DNA of 64,000 nucleotides, from contig VYZB01000030.1 in the NCBI GenBank assembly GCA_013397455.1, forward strand, positions 1,396,334 to 1,460,333. Direction: 5' to 3'. Positions 11,341-25,800 of this stretch are shown here, in pieces. This DNA comes from Crotophaga sulcirostris. Taxonomy: Eukaryota > Chordata > Aves > Cuculiformes > Crotophagidae. Each line of letters begins with the position of its first letter. Position 1 is the stretch's first letter. A model generated the notes under the pieces. It searched no databases. It was given only the letters and a program-made list of their open reading frames with translations, and was not told where the DNA came from. Position numbers and translations under genes: made by a program.

Positions 11341-14040
11341 CATTTTTTATCCTCTCCCTAGCCATTATCAGGTTGATATCATTATTGTGCTATATGTGTA
11401 TATGATTTCATCGTGGCTAGCCCAGAAAACAGTGAACAAAAACTCACCCAGAGAGGTGTATTTGAAGGCCATTTCTGTGCACAGTGCCTTTGTGGTGTCC
11501 TCAAGCCTGAGAGGTTTCTCCAGCTGGAGCTACAACAAAGAAGCTTTGTTCAGCAACTGGGAGAAATCAGGTACTTTTGGACACTCAGCAGCTTCTCCTT
11601 GTTGTCAGCTTCTTGAGAAGCAAGAAGAAGACAACATCACAAAATAGAGTTTATCCTCCAAAACGCCACACAGGGAGAACAACATTTTGAGGGAAAATAT
11701 GGGTCTTGTCCTAGTTCTCACTTGGTTTTCCATGTGTCACTGTTGGTGAAGGATGCCTTTAAGCAATACTGGGGAGAGTTCAGCCAGGTTTTGAGGCTGT
11801 GGCCTGGTGGCCGCCTGCTGCCCTGACGCAGCACTTACAGGCCCTCCTGCTATTTTTTGGTGGCTTGTCTGGGTGACAAGAGCCACGTGGCTCCGACAGG
11901 CTTTTGCTAGCACATTTGCTCAGCCAGGAGGAGTCAAAGTGCATCATCCACAGGGGGCTTCCTCCTCATTAGATTTTTCTTATTCCTCCAACAGTAACAA
12001 TTTCACTTGCGAATGCCAATGCTGATTATTTTAACTAAGTTGTGCAGAGGGTTCTGCCTTCAGGCAAAGAAAATTGGCAGTCCTAGCCCCATCCCAACTG
12101 CGTGATCATTACCAACGACTGCCACTGTGCCTGAGGACACTGGGCTGGGAGCCCCCTGCCTCATCACGCTACAGCTGTACAGGCATATAAAACCAACCTT
12201 ATATTATGGGCACAGAAGGAAAAAACACAGTAGAACTGATGAGTGAGTGCAGGAAGAGGGAAAGCGCAAAGGCTTGTGGGCATCTCTAAAAAATGAAAAC
12301 TTGAACAACACAAGGCACTTGCACCAAAGATCTCACAGTCAGAGGATTTCCTTGTGTGGTCTCTAACTATGCTTATATAAAAAAAAAAATTATCAGTAGG
12401 GCTGTTCCTGCTGTTGTGTTTCAATGCTACTCAATGAAGAGCCAAGGTAAAAGAAAGAGTGGATAAAGCAGAAGTGGAGAACAGTGGAAAAGGTTCATTT
12501 CCGTTTCTCGGGTAGAGGGCCCAGGGAATTTCCTGAGCTGACTGACCAGCTCTGCCATTTGCTCAGTCAGTCCACAACCTTGCTCACCCCACACTAAGTG
12601 AGCTAACGGGTGGCTTTGACTCCTGTAGGCAAGACACACAACTTGCTGTTCCCATCCTTTCTGTGATAGAGTTGTGTGCAGCGAAAAAAATTCATGTTCT
12701 TCTGTCTTCCGTGGAGAGTTTTCTTAAGGGCTTTCTTGCCTTTTTCCCCCATATGTTTCAAGGAAAATAAGTCACATGACTGGTGACTTATACATGGACA
12801 ATAATGCTGAAAAAACAAGCACTCACAATTCATCTATGTACAAAATCTACACAGAGAGACAAAACTGATAGGAACGAACATTTAAAACATTCAGCTGTAA
12901 AATGAGACATTCTCTAGTCTCGTAGAGCCTGTGAGTCATAAATACCATTTTGGGAAACTCCTCTATGGGAGAACTGATTAATGTAAAGATTTCCAGTCCC
13001 AGGTTGGCTCATACTGGAACCAACACCCTGTCCATTTCCAGTAGCCTTGAGGTAGCTTACTCCCAAAGAAAATTGCTTTTTCTTTTAATGAGAATTTGTA
13101 CTTCCACATTTCCTCCCACCTCCTGTGGGTGCAGCAAACCTGGGGAACAAATAAGAGTGTTATTACTGAAAATAACAGCTTAGAAGAGTTTCAGACTAAC
13201 TCCCAGTGACTTAATAGAGCCCGTCAACATGGGAAGACCATTGAGTAGCACAAGTCAAATGAGAAACCACTTAGCAGCACAGCAGTGTGGGAGATTAAAA
13301 TGCCTCTTTGCAGAGTATAAAGGTCAGTGAGGCAGTAAACTCCTTAAAGGGGAAGACAATGCATTTCATGCACGAAGGACCAAGCCTGGAAAGAGATGTG
13401 TCAACCATGTGTGTCAATAATCCCTTCTAAAGGAAAATGTATTTATAGATGGCATTTGGGAGCTTAATGACATGCAAAGGCAACAGCAGCCCTGTGGCCA
13501 GCCACTTAGTCCCCAGCTGGAATGAAAAACCTCAGAGAGAGAGAGAGATGCCCACTTTTCTGTGCCCTGCTATAAACATACTGCCAAAGCCTGAGAGAGC
13601 AGCTCATGCCATGAGACACCAGCCCATGCTGCCTCAGTCTCATTTCCACTGGTCTCTGCCATCCAGGTTTAGCCATTTAATGGGATTACTCATCGAACAG
13701 GTACAAAGCATGCATGTGTACACTAGCATCTGTCCTAAAGACTTTTAAATTGTACTTGTCAACCAGATATTTGAATGAATCTGTGCAGTCAGCAAGCAGC
13801 AATTGCCTTGTCACACTGTACGAGCCCACCTTGCTTGACTAATTGGAGTGCTGTTGAGTTTACATCAGTCCAAATACCTCCCTCTCCTGTACATTGGTGC
13901 TACCTTTCTATTCTATCCAATTGGTAAAAAATAATGGCAAAAAAATAATGGCACGAAATGATCATTAAGGAGTTAGTTTTCATGTTGCACCAGGCAGTGG
14001 TAACATGTGAATGAGTCCACCAAGGAGTGGAGAAACATGT
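11341..14040. other. Unannotated sequence, no gene seen
   Basis: Short frames overlap here at 11387-11647 and 11807-12025, but none has a recognisable domain or splice context. A GA dinucleotide run lies at 13534-13548. No RNA gene or clear transposon was seen. Confidence 0.5.
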
Positions 14041-14043
14041 TGA

Positions 14044-14115
14044 GTGCATCTAATAGACTCACAAATAGGAAAACAGAGGCAAAGAGAGGTTGAGAATATT
14101 TTGTAGAGGTTAATT
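14044..14115 (+). repeat. Possible MIR-like SINE core remnant
   Basis: The phrase AGGAAAACAGAGGCAAAGAG followed by AGGTTGAGAATATTTTGTAG resembles the conserved MIR core (fall of 'gaaactgaggcacagagagg' plus 'ttaagtgacttg'). The match is short and the flanks do not extend it, so confidence is low. Confidence 0.35.
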
Positions 14116-14233
14116 CTCCTTTCCTTTGTGACCCTGTGAATCCAAAACAGTATTATTACTGAACATAGAAAGCTGCAGCAGAATCTATTCTCCTGCCTCT
14201 GTTTTCCAGCTTGATTTCCTCTGCATATTATTG

Positions 14234-14257
14234 ATGATAATAATAACAATAATAATA
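14234..14257 (+). repeat. Simple repeat (ATA/TAA)n
   Basis: Tandem trinucleotides of the TAA/AAT type with one ACA interruption are visible. Confidence 0.85.
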
Positions 14258-14259
14258 CC

Positions 14260-15145
14260 CAGCTCTTAAAGCTTTTCCAGAAAAAAATAATGTCTGTGAG
14301 CCTGCTGCCAGCAGGGGATCTGGAACAGCTTGCTATGAGAAAATGCTGATTCTGAAAGTCTGAATGTTTCAGGGGACTGTATCAATTTCATCTGACTTTT
14401 ATTTAACATTCTGCTTGGGTAAGGTTGAAGCACTTTGTTTCAGCCTCATCACGTTGGCTCTCATATGAATTATATTATACACCAATAAAAGTTGCAATGA
14501 GGCAATTTGCAAAAGCAGTTTGGAGAAGGGAAACTTCATTTCATGAAAAATTTCAGAATGCCAGGGTACTTTCTTTTCCAGAAATTGCTCAGTCTTTTCT
14601 GAAATTTCTCTAGAATTGAAAGAACAGAAACTACAATATTTGGGGACCACTACCTGGAAGCCACCAGCTTGATAGCGACAGTGAAATTGAGAGTGAATTT
14701 GCTTATTTTAAATAGGAGAAAAAAATAAAGAGGCTGAAGCTCCCATGTAATCAACTTCCCTGAGGACAGCCATGTTTATGATGGCAATTTTTCATCTTTT
14801 TCAAGAGCCCAACAGACTTACAACTGGCTTAAGGTTTCCCAGCAGTGTGGGCAGGACTGACCATTGCCATCCTGTGGGGGCTGCAACATCAAAAAGTGCA
14901 CAAAAGAGGAAATGCTTAGAAATTATGTAGAGAGCAGGGCTCTAGATTTCTCTCAGCATGTGAGACACAGATTTACAAGCTTCCCAGAGCTGTGTATTTG
15001 GGAAAGGAAACCAAAGGCACTTTGCTGCCTGAAAAACACTATGTCAACACCTAGCATTGTCCCCGGAGGTACTGCCATGAGGACACGATTACTAACTCAA
15101 TGCATGCAGGCTTACATCTACACCACTAACCTGCTCTGCATCCCT
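14260..15145. other. Unannotated sequence
   Basis: No gene or transposon was recognised. A short frame at 14864-15148 has no domain. Confidence 0.5.
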
Positions 15146-15302
15146 TAACGAATTGCTTCATCTCTGTCTTCTAACCACCTTCCCCCAGTTTTGTCCAATT
15201 TAGCTCTTCCTGAGGGCAAGAACTCCAGGTGGCTCTTTCGTGTCTAACACAACCTTGGTTAGCGCTTCTAGGCAGGAATGTGTTACAGATAATAAACTTC
15301 AG
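15146..15302 (+). repeat. SINE (MIR/L2-like tail) remnant
   Basis: The text runs from CTTAACGAATTGCTTCATCT through TTTAGCTCTTCCTGAGGGCA and CTAACACAACCTTGGTTAGC to GCTTCTAGGC and a terminal ACAGATAATAAA. These landmarks occur in the same order as the 3' half of core-SINEs widespread in reptiles and birds (a 'gctctttggggcaggga', 'gcctagcacaa', 'ctaggcgct', 'aataataaa' tail). The copy is diverged. Confidence 0.65.
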
Positions 15303-18300
15303 CACTCAGATGATGAAAATAGCCTGGAGTCTTCATTCAACATTGCACTCAATGTGAGCATATATGAAATCAGAACTTGCATTATCTTCATCTTGGCAAT
15401 GGGTTTTGTGGCACTGAGAACTGAGTGAAAACTATAAAACTAAGATGTGGAATGCTGCTGCCTACATCCATCCAATCTTGTATTTGGGTGTTAAATCACG
15501 TGGAGGCTGCACACACATTGCAAGGACATTGGGGAGGTAAAACAAAAATATCTCGCGGAAATACGATATGGGAAAAGGGCTTCTGAATTTTTCAACAACG
15601 CATGCTCTGTTTGAAGATTTTGCTGAGGATCTTGTTTGTAATCCTGCTGCAAATAAAAGCTGTTTGGTCCTTTCAAGCTAACAGCCCTTTGTTCACAGCA
15701 CATTAGTGGAGCAATTTTTAAATAATGACTTAATTTTTTTTCTCTTGAAAGATGCTTTTTTGCAGTGAGAAGCTGATTATTTTACTGGGTTGCATTCTTA
15801 TTCATTTGTACTTGTTGCACCCAACTTGCAGAGGTTTATTTGTTCAGCTAGAAATGGGACATTAACATTCTAAGAGAATGATGCACAGCTTTTAGAGATA
15901 ATATTCTCTCTGCCCTATTCTGCTAGTGCTGCCTTAGAAAGTGCAGAATGCCACATTCTCTCCCTCCAAAATGATGAGTTTATTATAAACAGTTTATCAC
16001 TTGGGGCATGATTTTCTCTTTTTCTGCGTTCCTCCTCCCCCCATTTTTTTTTCCTAATGAAAACACTGAAAATTTTGTGCATGCATTTGCTGGACAGAAA
16101 AATTGGAGACTGGCAGTATTGTACAGACTCAAGAAAAAGATAGGCAGGTCGTGAGCCCTATCGCCCCTCCCATGGAGCCTTTCTAAAGGCAAGCCAGGGT
16201 CCTTCCACCACTGCTGCCTGTGCACATTGGCCATGGTCTGGGGCAGTCACTTATGGCCATGTCTGATATCCCACACCTGAGTGTCCGCAGCCACTGTAGC
16301 TCTGGGCAACTGAGTAGGAGTTAAGCATCAAAATCACTTTAAGACATTGTCCCACTGAAGGAACAATGAAGTCTTGCATTAAGTGTAAAATTATTGCACC
16401 AAAAGGATGTTAAAGCTGTAAACTCCTTGTAAATTAAGCCATGCCATGCCATAATCACAATTTCCTACAGAGCCTGGAAATATAAGCACTGTGACATTCC
16501 ATATGCTTTGTATTGTCTCTTTTGCTGCTTTTAGCTTGGCTAAAAGAGGATAGGTGAGCTACAGAGCAAACCTTGTTTCTGATACAGTCTGGTCTCCTCA
16601 ACAGCTGATTACACTCCTACCCCTGCTGCAGAGTGTGTGGACTGCAGAATTTTTCCATGAAATTACTGCTAGGATTTCTTAACATCAGTAAAGCAAAGAA
16701 ATTCTACCACGTCAGACAGTTGTAAATGGTTGCATTTTGTGGAAAGTAAAAGTTAAAAAAACCTCCAAACAACAGCAACAAAAACCTCCAAACATACAAA
16801 AAAAACCCTCAAAAAGACAAACTCATTACATCAGCCATGCCATAAGCCAGTACCTTATAGGACTATTGCACTGCCTTCCTGTGCCTTTTTAGCCTAAATA
16901 TTTACCAAAAATCTAAGTATTTCTAGCTCCTCTAGTCCTCTCTCAGGAACACATTTTCATTTTGCCTCCAGCTGCTGCCCAGACAGCACTCAAATCTTGG
17001 AAATCTGCTGGCAGTGGCAAATGCACATGTCCTCCCCCGCTGCTGTAGTCGTGCTAACCCAAGGCAAGTTGTGCAGTCCAAGATGCTCGCTTTCATCTTC
17101 CAGGCACTGGCTTTCCCTCCTCTAGCTTCCCAGTCTCAAATGCATGGTTACATCTGCCAGGGTTAATTTTGGCAGCACCTTGAACCATTTAATACCAGGC
17201 ATTGCAAGACAGAAAAAGAAGACTGTGACCAAATAGAGCAGGTAAACATGGGGTGATGTAGTTCTGAGGACTGAGCCTGTGATTGGGGTTGAGAGATGTC
17301 AGCCCCACTTTGAGCTGCCATCATGAGCTTGCACATTCTTGGGCAAACACATTTTTCTGTGACATCTTTCCTTTAGCACTTAGATCATGGGGTAGTGCCC
17401 ACCTGGCTTTGAAATCCTCTGGAAAAAAATTGTATTTCCTAATGCATTGGCCATAGACACATATTGACTATTCTGTGACTGCACTTCACATGCAAAAGTC
17501 ACAATTGACCATATTTTAAAATAAAAGGATATGAGGGCTGTGCTAGAGGTTTGAGAATGATCTAGAGCCAGAGGAGGAACATAGCATCATTTGAGTGAGT
17601 AAATGTAGTATTTAAATATGTGTTTATTCGGAGGGGTTCAACTGCAAATTAAATTGAATGCATCAGCTACCTGGCAACAAAGGGACATTGAAGGTACACA
17701 GAGACCAGATTTGTCAGACTGGACAGATTCAGGCAGAGTAACAAGAATACAAACGTGATTCTCATGAATTTCTTGGCTTTTATCAGTTTCTGTCATGCAT
17801 AGTCCTAGTATTAACTGCATCTACATTTGTATCTGTTATCATCTCTTTGGGTGACCGACTAGCAATTAATAATAACAGCAACAGGAATAATGCTGCTTTC
17901 TGAGCTGAAAAATATCTGGCACTGATTAAACAGCAAATCTAAATAATTTATATTAATTACATTAAGTTTTTAGCAATAATCTACACAAAAGAACTCTGAA
18001 ATTAGAGGATTAAAAACCAGAGATAATGTTCAGCAGCTGGTCCAGAGGCATTATGCAGACACTTAGGTGAAGTGAACCCAAGGACTGTGATTCATAGAGC
18101 TCTTCATCTTTCTTTACCCATGTTAAACTGGCATTTGTTCAAGCAAGATGTCCAGGCTGGTAGAAAAGGGATTACTTGATCTCTGACATGTTAAAAATAA
18201 AATCATTTTAACTTTCTGTCTTTGAACAAGCAAGCATTCCTGGAGGATTTTCAGTCAAAAGGGCTTATTTTATTATTTTGGACCCTCCTTTCCATTTCCA

Positions 18301-21300
18301 AATTGCAGTCTCAGGACAATTTATACACAATCAAGTGCTGTCCCTGGAGATGCAGCAGGACAGTGAAAGCAGATGTCATGGATATAGCTTGGATCTCAGA
18401 ATCAACAACTTTTTTTTTTTAATATTTAGCTTGCCTTGAAAGACAGTGACTTATGCTAAAGCTGCAGCAGTGAGAACCTGGTGGATAGATGTCAGACATT
18501 GGCTAAGCATCTGGCCCCATATTGTATTTTAAATGATACACATTTATAACTGTAAAGCAGACCGACAAGCGATACTGTCTAACATCACCATCACTAACAG
18601 CTCTAATAGCTCATGTATCTGCAGCCTGCTTCATCCCGTCCCATCTCAAAGCAATTTTGAGACAATGGGCCCAGCTATTCTCAGATAGAAACAAAGGAGA
18701 TGATGTACAGAAAACGCACAATTCCCTCCACAACAATCAAAGGATGCTGAACCCCCTTCCAGTCTGAGCCACCAGCCACCTACTTGTACCCCCAGAGAGG
18801 CAAACGCCATGTAGAAATCTTGGGGAACACTCCTATTTCTTTTCCATTTATTTCTCTCACCTTACCAAATGTTTCAATGATTTTTTTTTTTTTTGAAGTA
18901 GTAGAGAAAAAAAAAATACTGAAATGTGCAAATGCACAGTCCAGGCCCATGCAAATCCATCATCTGCTAAGCCTTCCTGGCGAGGGTGGATTTCCCCTTG
19001 AAACTAGAATGAAGAACTGCCTTTCTTCTGCAGAAGGTCCCAGAGTGCAGGCAGTATTAGCACATCTTTACCAAACACCTGTTAAGGCACCCTTAGCACT
19101 TAGAATTCTGAAAGCCACATCGGAGCTTATAAAGAAAAGTATGCAGAATTTGGTTTTTTTGACTTCTGGAAAAACGCTGTGCTCTGCCAGCATCCAGTAT
19201 AGTACCTACAGGTGCTCCAGAAAGGGATACACGAGGGCATTTAACTACTCCTTTTGTCCTTGGGCTGTGAGTGATGGGACACTGGAACTGGCCTCCTCCC
19301 AACAAAGCAAAGGCCTAGAAATGCTGCCCTGGAAGGAAAAGGGAGGAAAGAGAAATGTGGCTGAAGTAATAAGCACTGGGAACTCATGATATGACATGTT
19401 TTGGCTCTTTCCAAACTTAATGTAGTTTTTATATGTAGACATAAAAGAGCACATTTTCTGACTCCCCTCAAATAATTACCTGATAAACCCCCACTTTGGA
19501 GTTGGTCCGAGCCATCCATTACAGCATTGCCATGAACTTTATTTCATACCACACTAGGGAGGAGACAGAGCAGTTGGAGTGCTCAGACATTACATGTAAT
19601 AACTGGCCATAAAAATCAATGTAAAATTTAATGCAAAAGGTCTGTGGGCACCCAACCATTGGAATCCAGTGATAAGGCAGATGGAGAGCAGCGCTATGCT
19701 TCCAGCAAGTAGTATATTTTCTTTAATATTCCTAAAATATATGTAATACTGTTGCTGTTTTGTCCATCTACATGCTAGTTAAATGTGCTGCAGCCACGAT
19801 GTTTATGTCTCCGGGTGGTTTTTGGTTGCATTTCCTGGACACAGGGTGTGTTTTGTATTCTGGATGGATCACACCACAGGACCTGGGAGGGAGAAAAGTC
19901 TTTCCACTGTTTCCTCTGCTGCTCCATGATTGATATGAAGTTAGTAGTCTTGCTGTGCCCTGCTTTTCATGGAAGGAGTGGGAAAAAAGTTGTTGTGAAG
20001 CATGTGTGCCTGAGCAAAGGTTGCATTTACATGCAAACTCAGTGTCATGGATATCACTCAGATGGTCTTCAATGAAGTTTTAGTGCTCAAGTGAAAAATT
20101 TTATTTTAAAGAACAATTCTTGTCGACCAGAGGATCGTTCCAGACTCACTGGCTGCTTCACAAAATGCATAAGAGAAGGGAGGGAAATAGAGTCTTGGGC
20201 CCAACTGAAATATTAGAAAAGAAACAAAAATAGACAAAACTAGAGGGTCATTGACCTTCGCTCCCAGCCTCACATGAATAAGCAATGGGATGCTGTCCCA
20301 ACATCCCAGGGACATGCCTCTTCAGTTCCTACCTGCCCTTGTCACTCAGCATACAGCTTTTCACATGCATTGCCACAGGAATGAAGAAAAGAAGAAGACT
20401 GTTTGGCTATACCTATTTCAGCACACACAGGTGTTCAGATATTAAGAACTGAGACCAGAGAGATAGTTGATGCTCTGATATACCTGTAAAGGCAAAGAAG
20501 TAGGAGACCTGCTTTGCTTGTAATGTTAAGAATTACATTGTTCATAACCACTTTAGCAACGGGCTTATTTCAAATATTGGTAACCTGTAGAATGAGTCAT
20601 TCTATTAGCTTTTTTTTAGATGTACAGCTGCAGTGGATGTACATAAAGTGTATTAAGTCAGTCCAGGGCATTTTCCTCTTAGTTCTGGGAGCTGCTATTG
20701 ATTTTACCCTGATAGATACTTGGCTCCAACAAATGATGAAAAATCATTTAAAAGAGAAAGAGAAAAGAATTCTTAACTCCTTACACTTGTGATTCAAAAT
20801 GACCCTGTTTGGATGCTACAGCAAAATTCCAGGAGAAAAAATAATAGCCAGAGGATGGGAGTCATTGTACACAGACTGGAACGAGCTGAAACAGGATTTT
20901 GTGAAGCCATTTTACAGTTCAGCTAAAGTGCTCTGAAGTATTTATTAAAGCAAACAATTATGCCATTCTGTACTGTTTAAGGTTATTATAGAACTTGTAT
21001 TAGAAGAGTAATTGCCTCTGGATGAGCATATGGCTTTGTCTCCTGGTAAAAAAAAAAAAGGAGTATTTCCATAGGCTAATGATTTGTGTTTAAGAACTGG
21101 ACTACAGTGATTCAGAGAATGCAATAGCTGAATTTTCAGGTATAATCAGAAAGTGATTAGCTAAAAGTCTGCCTCACAGGGAAGTGTGAGATTCACAATA
21201 GCATTTCTTCTTGGATAGAGCAAATGAGGACCTGTCGCATGTACAAACACATATATGTATCAATGTCACCTGTTCACATATGCATTAACGGCAAACACCT

Positions 21301-21864
21301 GTCCTGTAGGTGCAAATACCTACCACAGTACCCAAGAAAAAAGGTGAGTTCGGCACTGTGGAAGATGTACTCACTTGCCCACCTCAGTACATCCTGCTGT
21401 TGGTACTTGTAACAAAAAGCATTTCAGTTAAGTTCCACCCTGCTGTAATAATGTTTTTCACTCTGAGGTGGGTTGAGGCCTGTTTGAAGATAACCCCACA
21501 ATTATGAGATCTGTTCAGACTACCTCATTTGACTCATGCAGGGCTCAGTAGAAGTATCTGATTGACTTAAAAACATTTTTTCCATCAACTAGAACTGTTT
21601 GTGGCTCTGGGATGCCTGGACGGTTTATGTTGAATCAAGCTGCCATGGTTCTGTATAAAAGATAAGATGATTCCCTTCTGTTGCTTCACAATTTACAACA
21701 GACAAGGGATTGGTTAAGCTGGTGGGAAGTCATCTGGGTGGTAATGAAGAAGTGGATAAAAGCAAGCATCCGGTGCAAGTGGTATTGAAGCTCCCTTCTG
21801 AGGTGTTTTAAACATGATTTAACAACTGGAGACATTGAGCCTGGAGCTGTCTAGCAGAATAAGC
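15303..21864. other. Unannotated sequence, no gene seen
   Basis: No supported gene lies in this 6.5 kb. There is an A-rich patch at 16755-16805 with the word AAAAACCTCCAAACA repeated about 24 bases apart, a T run at 18881-18894 followed by an A run at 18907-18916, and an A run near 21048-21059. The longest open frame of the window (201 codons, 18784-19389 plus strand) crosses the homopolymers and has no recognisable domain, so it is treated as chance. Confidence 0.5.
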
Positions 21865-21990
21865 AAATTATATCCCCGTTTCACAGAATGGTAAACTCAC
21901 TCCTGGAGGAGCTGACTGGGCTGCTGGTTGTTCCACGGTAAGACAGTGGTAGAGCTAGAGAACTGAGTGCAGAGCTACCTACAACCTCAT
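21865..21990 (+). repeat. MIR-like core-SINE remnant
   Basis: AAATTATATCCCCGTTTCAC, then AGAATGGTAAACTCA, GGAGGAGCTGACTGGGCTG, and AAGACAGTGGTAGAGCTAGA, then AACTGAGTGCAGAGC follow the MIR core order. That order is 'atccccatttcacagatgggaaact', 'gaggttaagtgactggc', 'agtcagtggtagagctaggaactgaac'. It is in plus orientation. Identity is moderate and ends are not defined. Confidence 0.68.
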
Positions 21991-24900
21991 CCAAGGCCTC
22001 CCTAGATGGAGCAGCAGAGAGGGAGGAAGAGAGCAGCAAGGAGAAGGAACAGAAGGATGGTAAAGAAAGTGAAGTACCATCTAACTTCCTAAATTGTGCC
22101 TGGCACTCAGGCATGTTGCTAAGTGTCACGGCTATCTCAAGAACACCATGTGACAAGTACACCAGGGTCACTGCCTTGGAAGAGGCTGAAGTGATGAAAA
22201 CTAGCTGGAGGGCTGCAGATAGAGGGAAGTGCTGGGAAGGTAGCCAACACCTCAGGCTCTGGAAAGCTGGAGGCCATCCAAGTGACGTGTACAGCGAGAG
22301 CCAGCGGGTATCCTGTGCATGGGGCTATTTGTCACACTAAACTAGATTATCAGAAAATAAAAGTCCAGCCTACATGTTTATAAATCCTTCCACATCCCAG
22401 CCACAGGTCTCTGGATGTGATGTGCAGGTAGCTGGCAATGAGGTTTCTGATTCAGGAAAAAACTATTCCCCATCCAGAAAAGGGAAACTAGTTCGGAGGC
22501 TGAACTCTCCTTGCAGTTGAGCTCCACCTTACCCACCTCTCCCCCTCTCTTCTCTTTCTGGGTGCAATGTTTCACATACAGGGACCACAAACCTGCAGAA
22601 ATCAGAGTTGTTAATCTCTGCCATTGAGCTTTCCTCCCACTTCAGGCACTGCCACACACATAGGCGAATCATTATTATTATCAGGTATTGGTTTTAGGAT
22701 TAAGGACAGTTAAACAAGATTAACAGAATAACAATCTCAACTGATGCTGAATTTGAAGTTTCCAATGTTAAACCAGCATAGAAACATCCAATCTAGTTTT
22801 AGACTTCACTTTCACTTACATAGTGAAAATCTGAAGTTGATATGGAGAGAAACAGGTAATTCTGCTAGTCTTGTGCTCTGGAGTTGCTCCTGTGAGCCTA
22901 AGACCTTCAATTGAGGATGTCCTTCTGCAGACATCTCTGGCAAGCATTCTAAGGACACAAAACAGAGAAGGCCAAGCCATCTTTGTGGCTGTGATTCTGC
23001 TTCTTAGATAAAACTAGAACTTGGATAAAAAATACAGGCATGGCCAGAAAACAACAGAAAAATTGTCATAAGTCAAGGCAAAACACTGGTTGCTGCTGGA
23101 TGGTGGCTCTGCTTTTGTACATATGTCCCACCAACTGCCTCTTGCACCCTCTGAAAGCTAACTAAAACTAAATTTTGTGTAAGATCCAACTTATTTCTTC
23201 CAAACCTCTGTGAAAAGGAAGAGACAGGCCAGTGTGAGCAGAGGGACTGCACGTCTTGAGTAATGAACTCATTTCATTGCTCTGCATTACAGCCACCAGA
23301 GTCACACAGAGACAGAAAACAGCAATGAATCAGGCCCAGCATTTGTTGCAAATTTAGACTGCTGTCTGATTGGCAAATAGCTCTGAAACCAGTCCCAGTG
23401 CTGTGTAAGTAGCTTCCTTACTCTTAAGTGTTATATTTACTCAATAATTTGGACCGATCATTTTCAGGTTCGTTAGTCCCAATTGTTCGCTTTTCACGTG
23501 GTTTTGGGGTTTCTCCAAAGCTAGAGTAATGGGTAGAAAAGTGCTAATTACTAACCATGCACCTTCTGGAAAGTTGGTTTGTGTGTTCTTTTCTAGCCAA
23601 ATAATGGCCCAAACAACAGCTCACTAAGCTCTAGGGGTTTAAAAACATCGATGCACTGGATCTCTCTGAGAATTTGTGGAAAGCAAATCTAGAAACTCAA
23701 GTTAAACTGAGGATAATTCATTTTCTCAGGACCACTTCAAAAAATATTTATCCATCTTGAACCTTGACCCTCAGCTGCACTTGAGATAAATGTGAATGCA
23801 AGTGACTCTTGAGGCTGTGGTTTTGTCCCCTAGGCTGGTAGCTGCTAGTAGTCTGCAGACAGCCCAATTTCAAGGTAGCTGCACCTACACAGATACCAGG
23901 GAATGCCTGCAGCTGGCCTGAGCCCGTGTGTTCAGGGCATGAGAAGCATTTCTGATCTCCCTGTTACACAAACTTGCATTTCAAAGCTAGCCAAGAACAA
24001 AATCACACCAAGACTCACAATTTTACAATGAGGTGAAAACCTCTGTTCTCAACCACAATTTCTCCAGCTTGCTCCTTAGAGGATCAGTCACCTAATCTAC
24101 TTCTTCATTTACTCCTCTCTCCATTCTGCTCCTCACCCTTTTGCCCCACTCATTTGTTTCTCTCCACTAGGACTGCTCTTCCATTCTATTTTTGCTCTAG
24201 GTCTAGCACCTAAATGATAAAAAATGGCATGTAGCAAATAAGTGCTCTATCCAGAGGCTAGAGGATAGTTAAAGTCTAAATGAAAACAATTTGTAATAAA
24301 AGCTCCAAATCTACTGCCATTTAACAAAAAGTTGAAACAAATGGTCCCCATAAATCATGCTAAGACTTATTAAGGATTTTGAAGCCACATGTATTGCTTA
24401 ATTACAGAACAATAATATGCAAGGAAAATGCTGCTGCTGATAACTTTTCAAAATATATTCTTGAATGTCGCACTAGAGTTCCTGGGGGCAGTTTAAATCA
24501 CCTGTGTAATTCTGTACAATGAAGAGGAGATAAAAATCAGCCATGTGGTTAGGGGAAGTAGTTCTCAGCAAAAACTGCAGGTTAAAATAATGCATTGAAC
24601 CAATAACACAGTATCATGAAAGTACCAATATCGGAAGTATTAGCTTCACAGACCAAGCATTGGCAAGTTGGAGATTTTAAAGCCTTGAAAAGGACTACAG
24701 AGCTAATTTTCCATATAACCCTGGCCAGAGATACTACACAGACATCTGTGTATAAAGTCCATCTTATTCGCACCCTCCTGTAGGAGACTTAAGGGTCTCT
24801 GAGGAGGTCAAGTAGTTCAGAGTAGGAGAAACAGAGGTGGAACAGAAAGTGGGATCTAGTGAAAGTGTTTAGAGCCTTCTGCTTCAAAAGCCAGAGCCCG

Positions 24901-25800
24901 ATTTGCAAAAGCAGGCAATGTCTGCCGGTAACGAGGAAGCCCTAATATCCCTAGCATGAGCAGTAATGACTGGGGATGCAACCTGTATGAGTTTTGTCTG
25001 GGGAGGTTGTGCATTCATACAGAGCCCCACAGAGGTGAGTCAAGCAGGCTGTTCTCTCAAAGCCATGGTATATCATTGTCCTCAGTGCAAATGGAGTTGG
25101 CTGGGAAGTTTCGCTGCTTTGACTGCAGAACTCTTGGTTGATTTAATTTCAGGTGTTTTTTCTTAAGTTGCTTGTCTACCTCCTACATCTGGGTTTGCAG
25201 CTTGGGAAAGGCTCTCAGTAAAACCAAATTTATTTTCCTTAAGGCATCAACACAAGCTTTTTACCCAATGTTGGAGCAGGCAATAGTGTTGGAAAGAGAG
25301 TGTTGAAAGCTTGTATTGCAAAGGGCCATGCTATGCTCAAGCTAGCAAAGGGACTTCCATTTTCAGGAGCACTAAACTAAATGAAATTTCTCCCAACTTC
25401 AAGTCCTCCTGAAATGAGGAAGGATATAAACAAATTAGATAATGTGATGATTTATCTTGTAGCATTTGGAATTTGCCCCCTTGAGCTAGCAAATTCATCA
25501 ACCAGATCTCAGAGTTGAATGGTAAGGCTTAAGGGTTGCTACAAATCTTGTGCTTCAGCAAACCCAGAACGAACCTTCAGGTCTCCAGTTCTTCATGAAA
25601 TAATACCAGAAAAGCCAGCTGACCTGTCAGGGGCTGTGCAGATAACACTGAAATACATGATATTAATGAAGTAGCGGAACTATCACAAATAGTAGGGATC
25701 GTTGTAAAAATAAGCAATGAGGAACAGATCCATTGCATTAAAGTTGTTGAGAAAGTATCTGGATAGCCGGATTTCACTCCTACCCTTCAATTTCTTGATC
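21991..25800. other. Unannotated sequence, no gene seen
   Basis: No gene or transposon was recognised. The segment at 24300-24560 is AT-rich and unique-looking, with an ATATGCAAG octamer-like word at 24416-24424 and GCTTAATTAC nearby. It could be conserved noncoding DNA, but nothing in a single sequence proves this. Confidence 0.5.

Noticed and set aside
18600..18700. Possible MIR-like piece (CCATCTCAAAGCAATTTTGA)
   Set aside because: Only one short landmark matches and the flanks do not continue the pattern.
18784..19389. Longest open frame in the window, 201 codons, plus strand
   Set aside because: It crosses a T14 and an A10 homopolymer, has no recognisable domain, and overlaps open frames on the other strand. 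It fits a chance frame in stop-poor sequence.
20514..20792. 92-codon plus-strand frame with two hydrophobic stretches
   Set aside because: It lacks an ATG at its first codon. AT-rich random frames often look hydrophobic, and no family was recognised.
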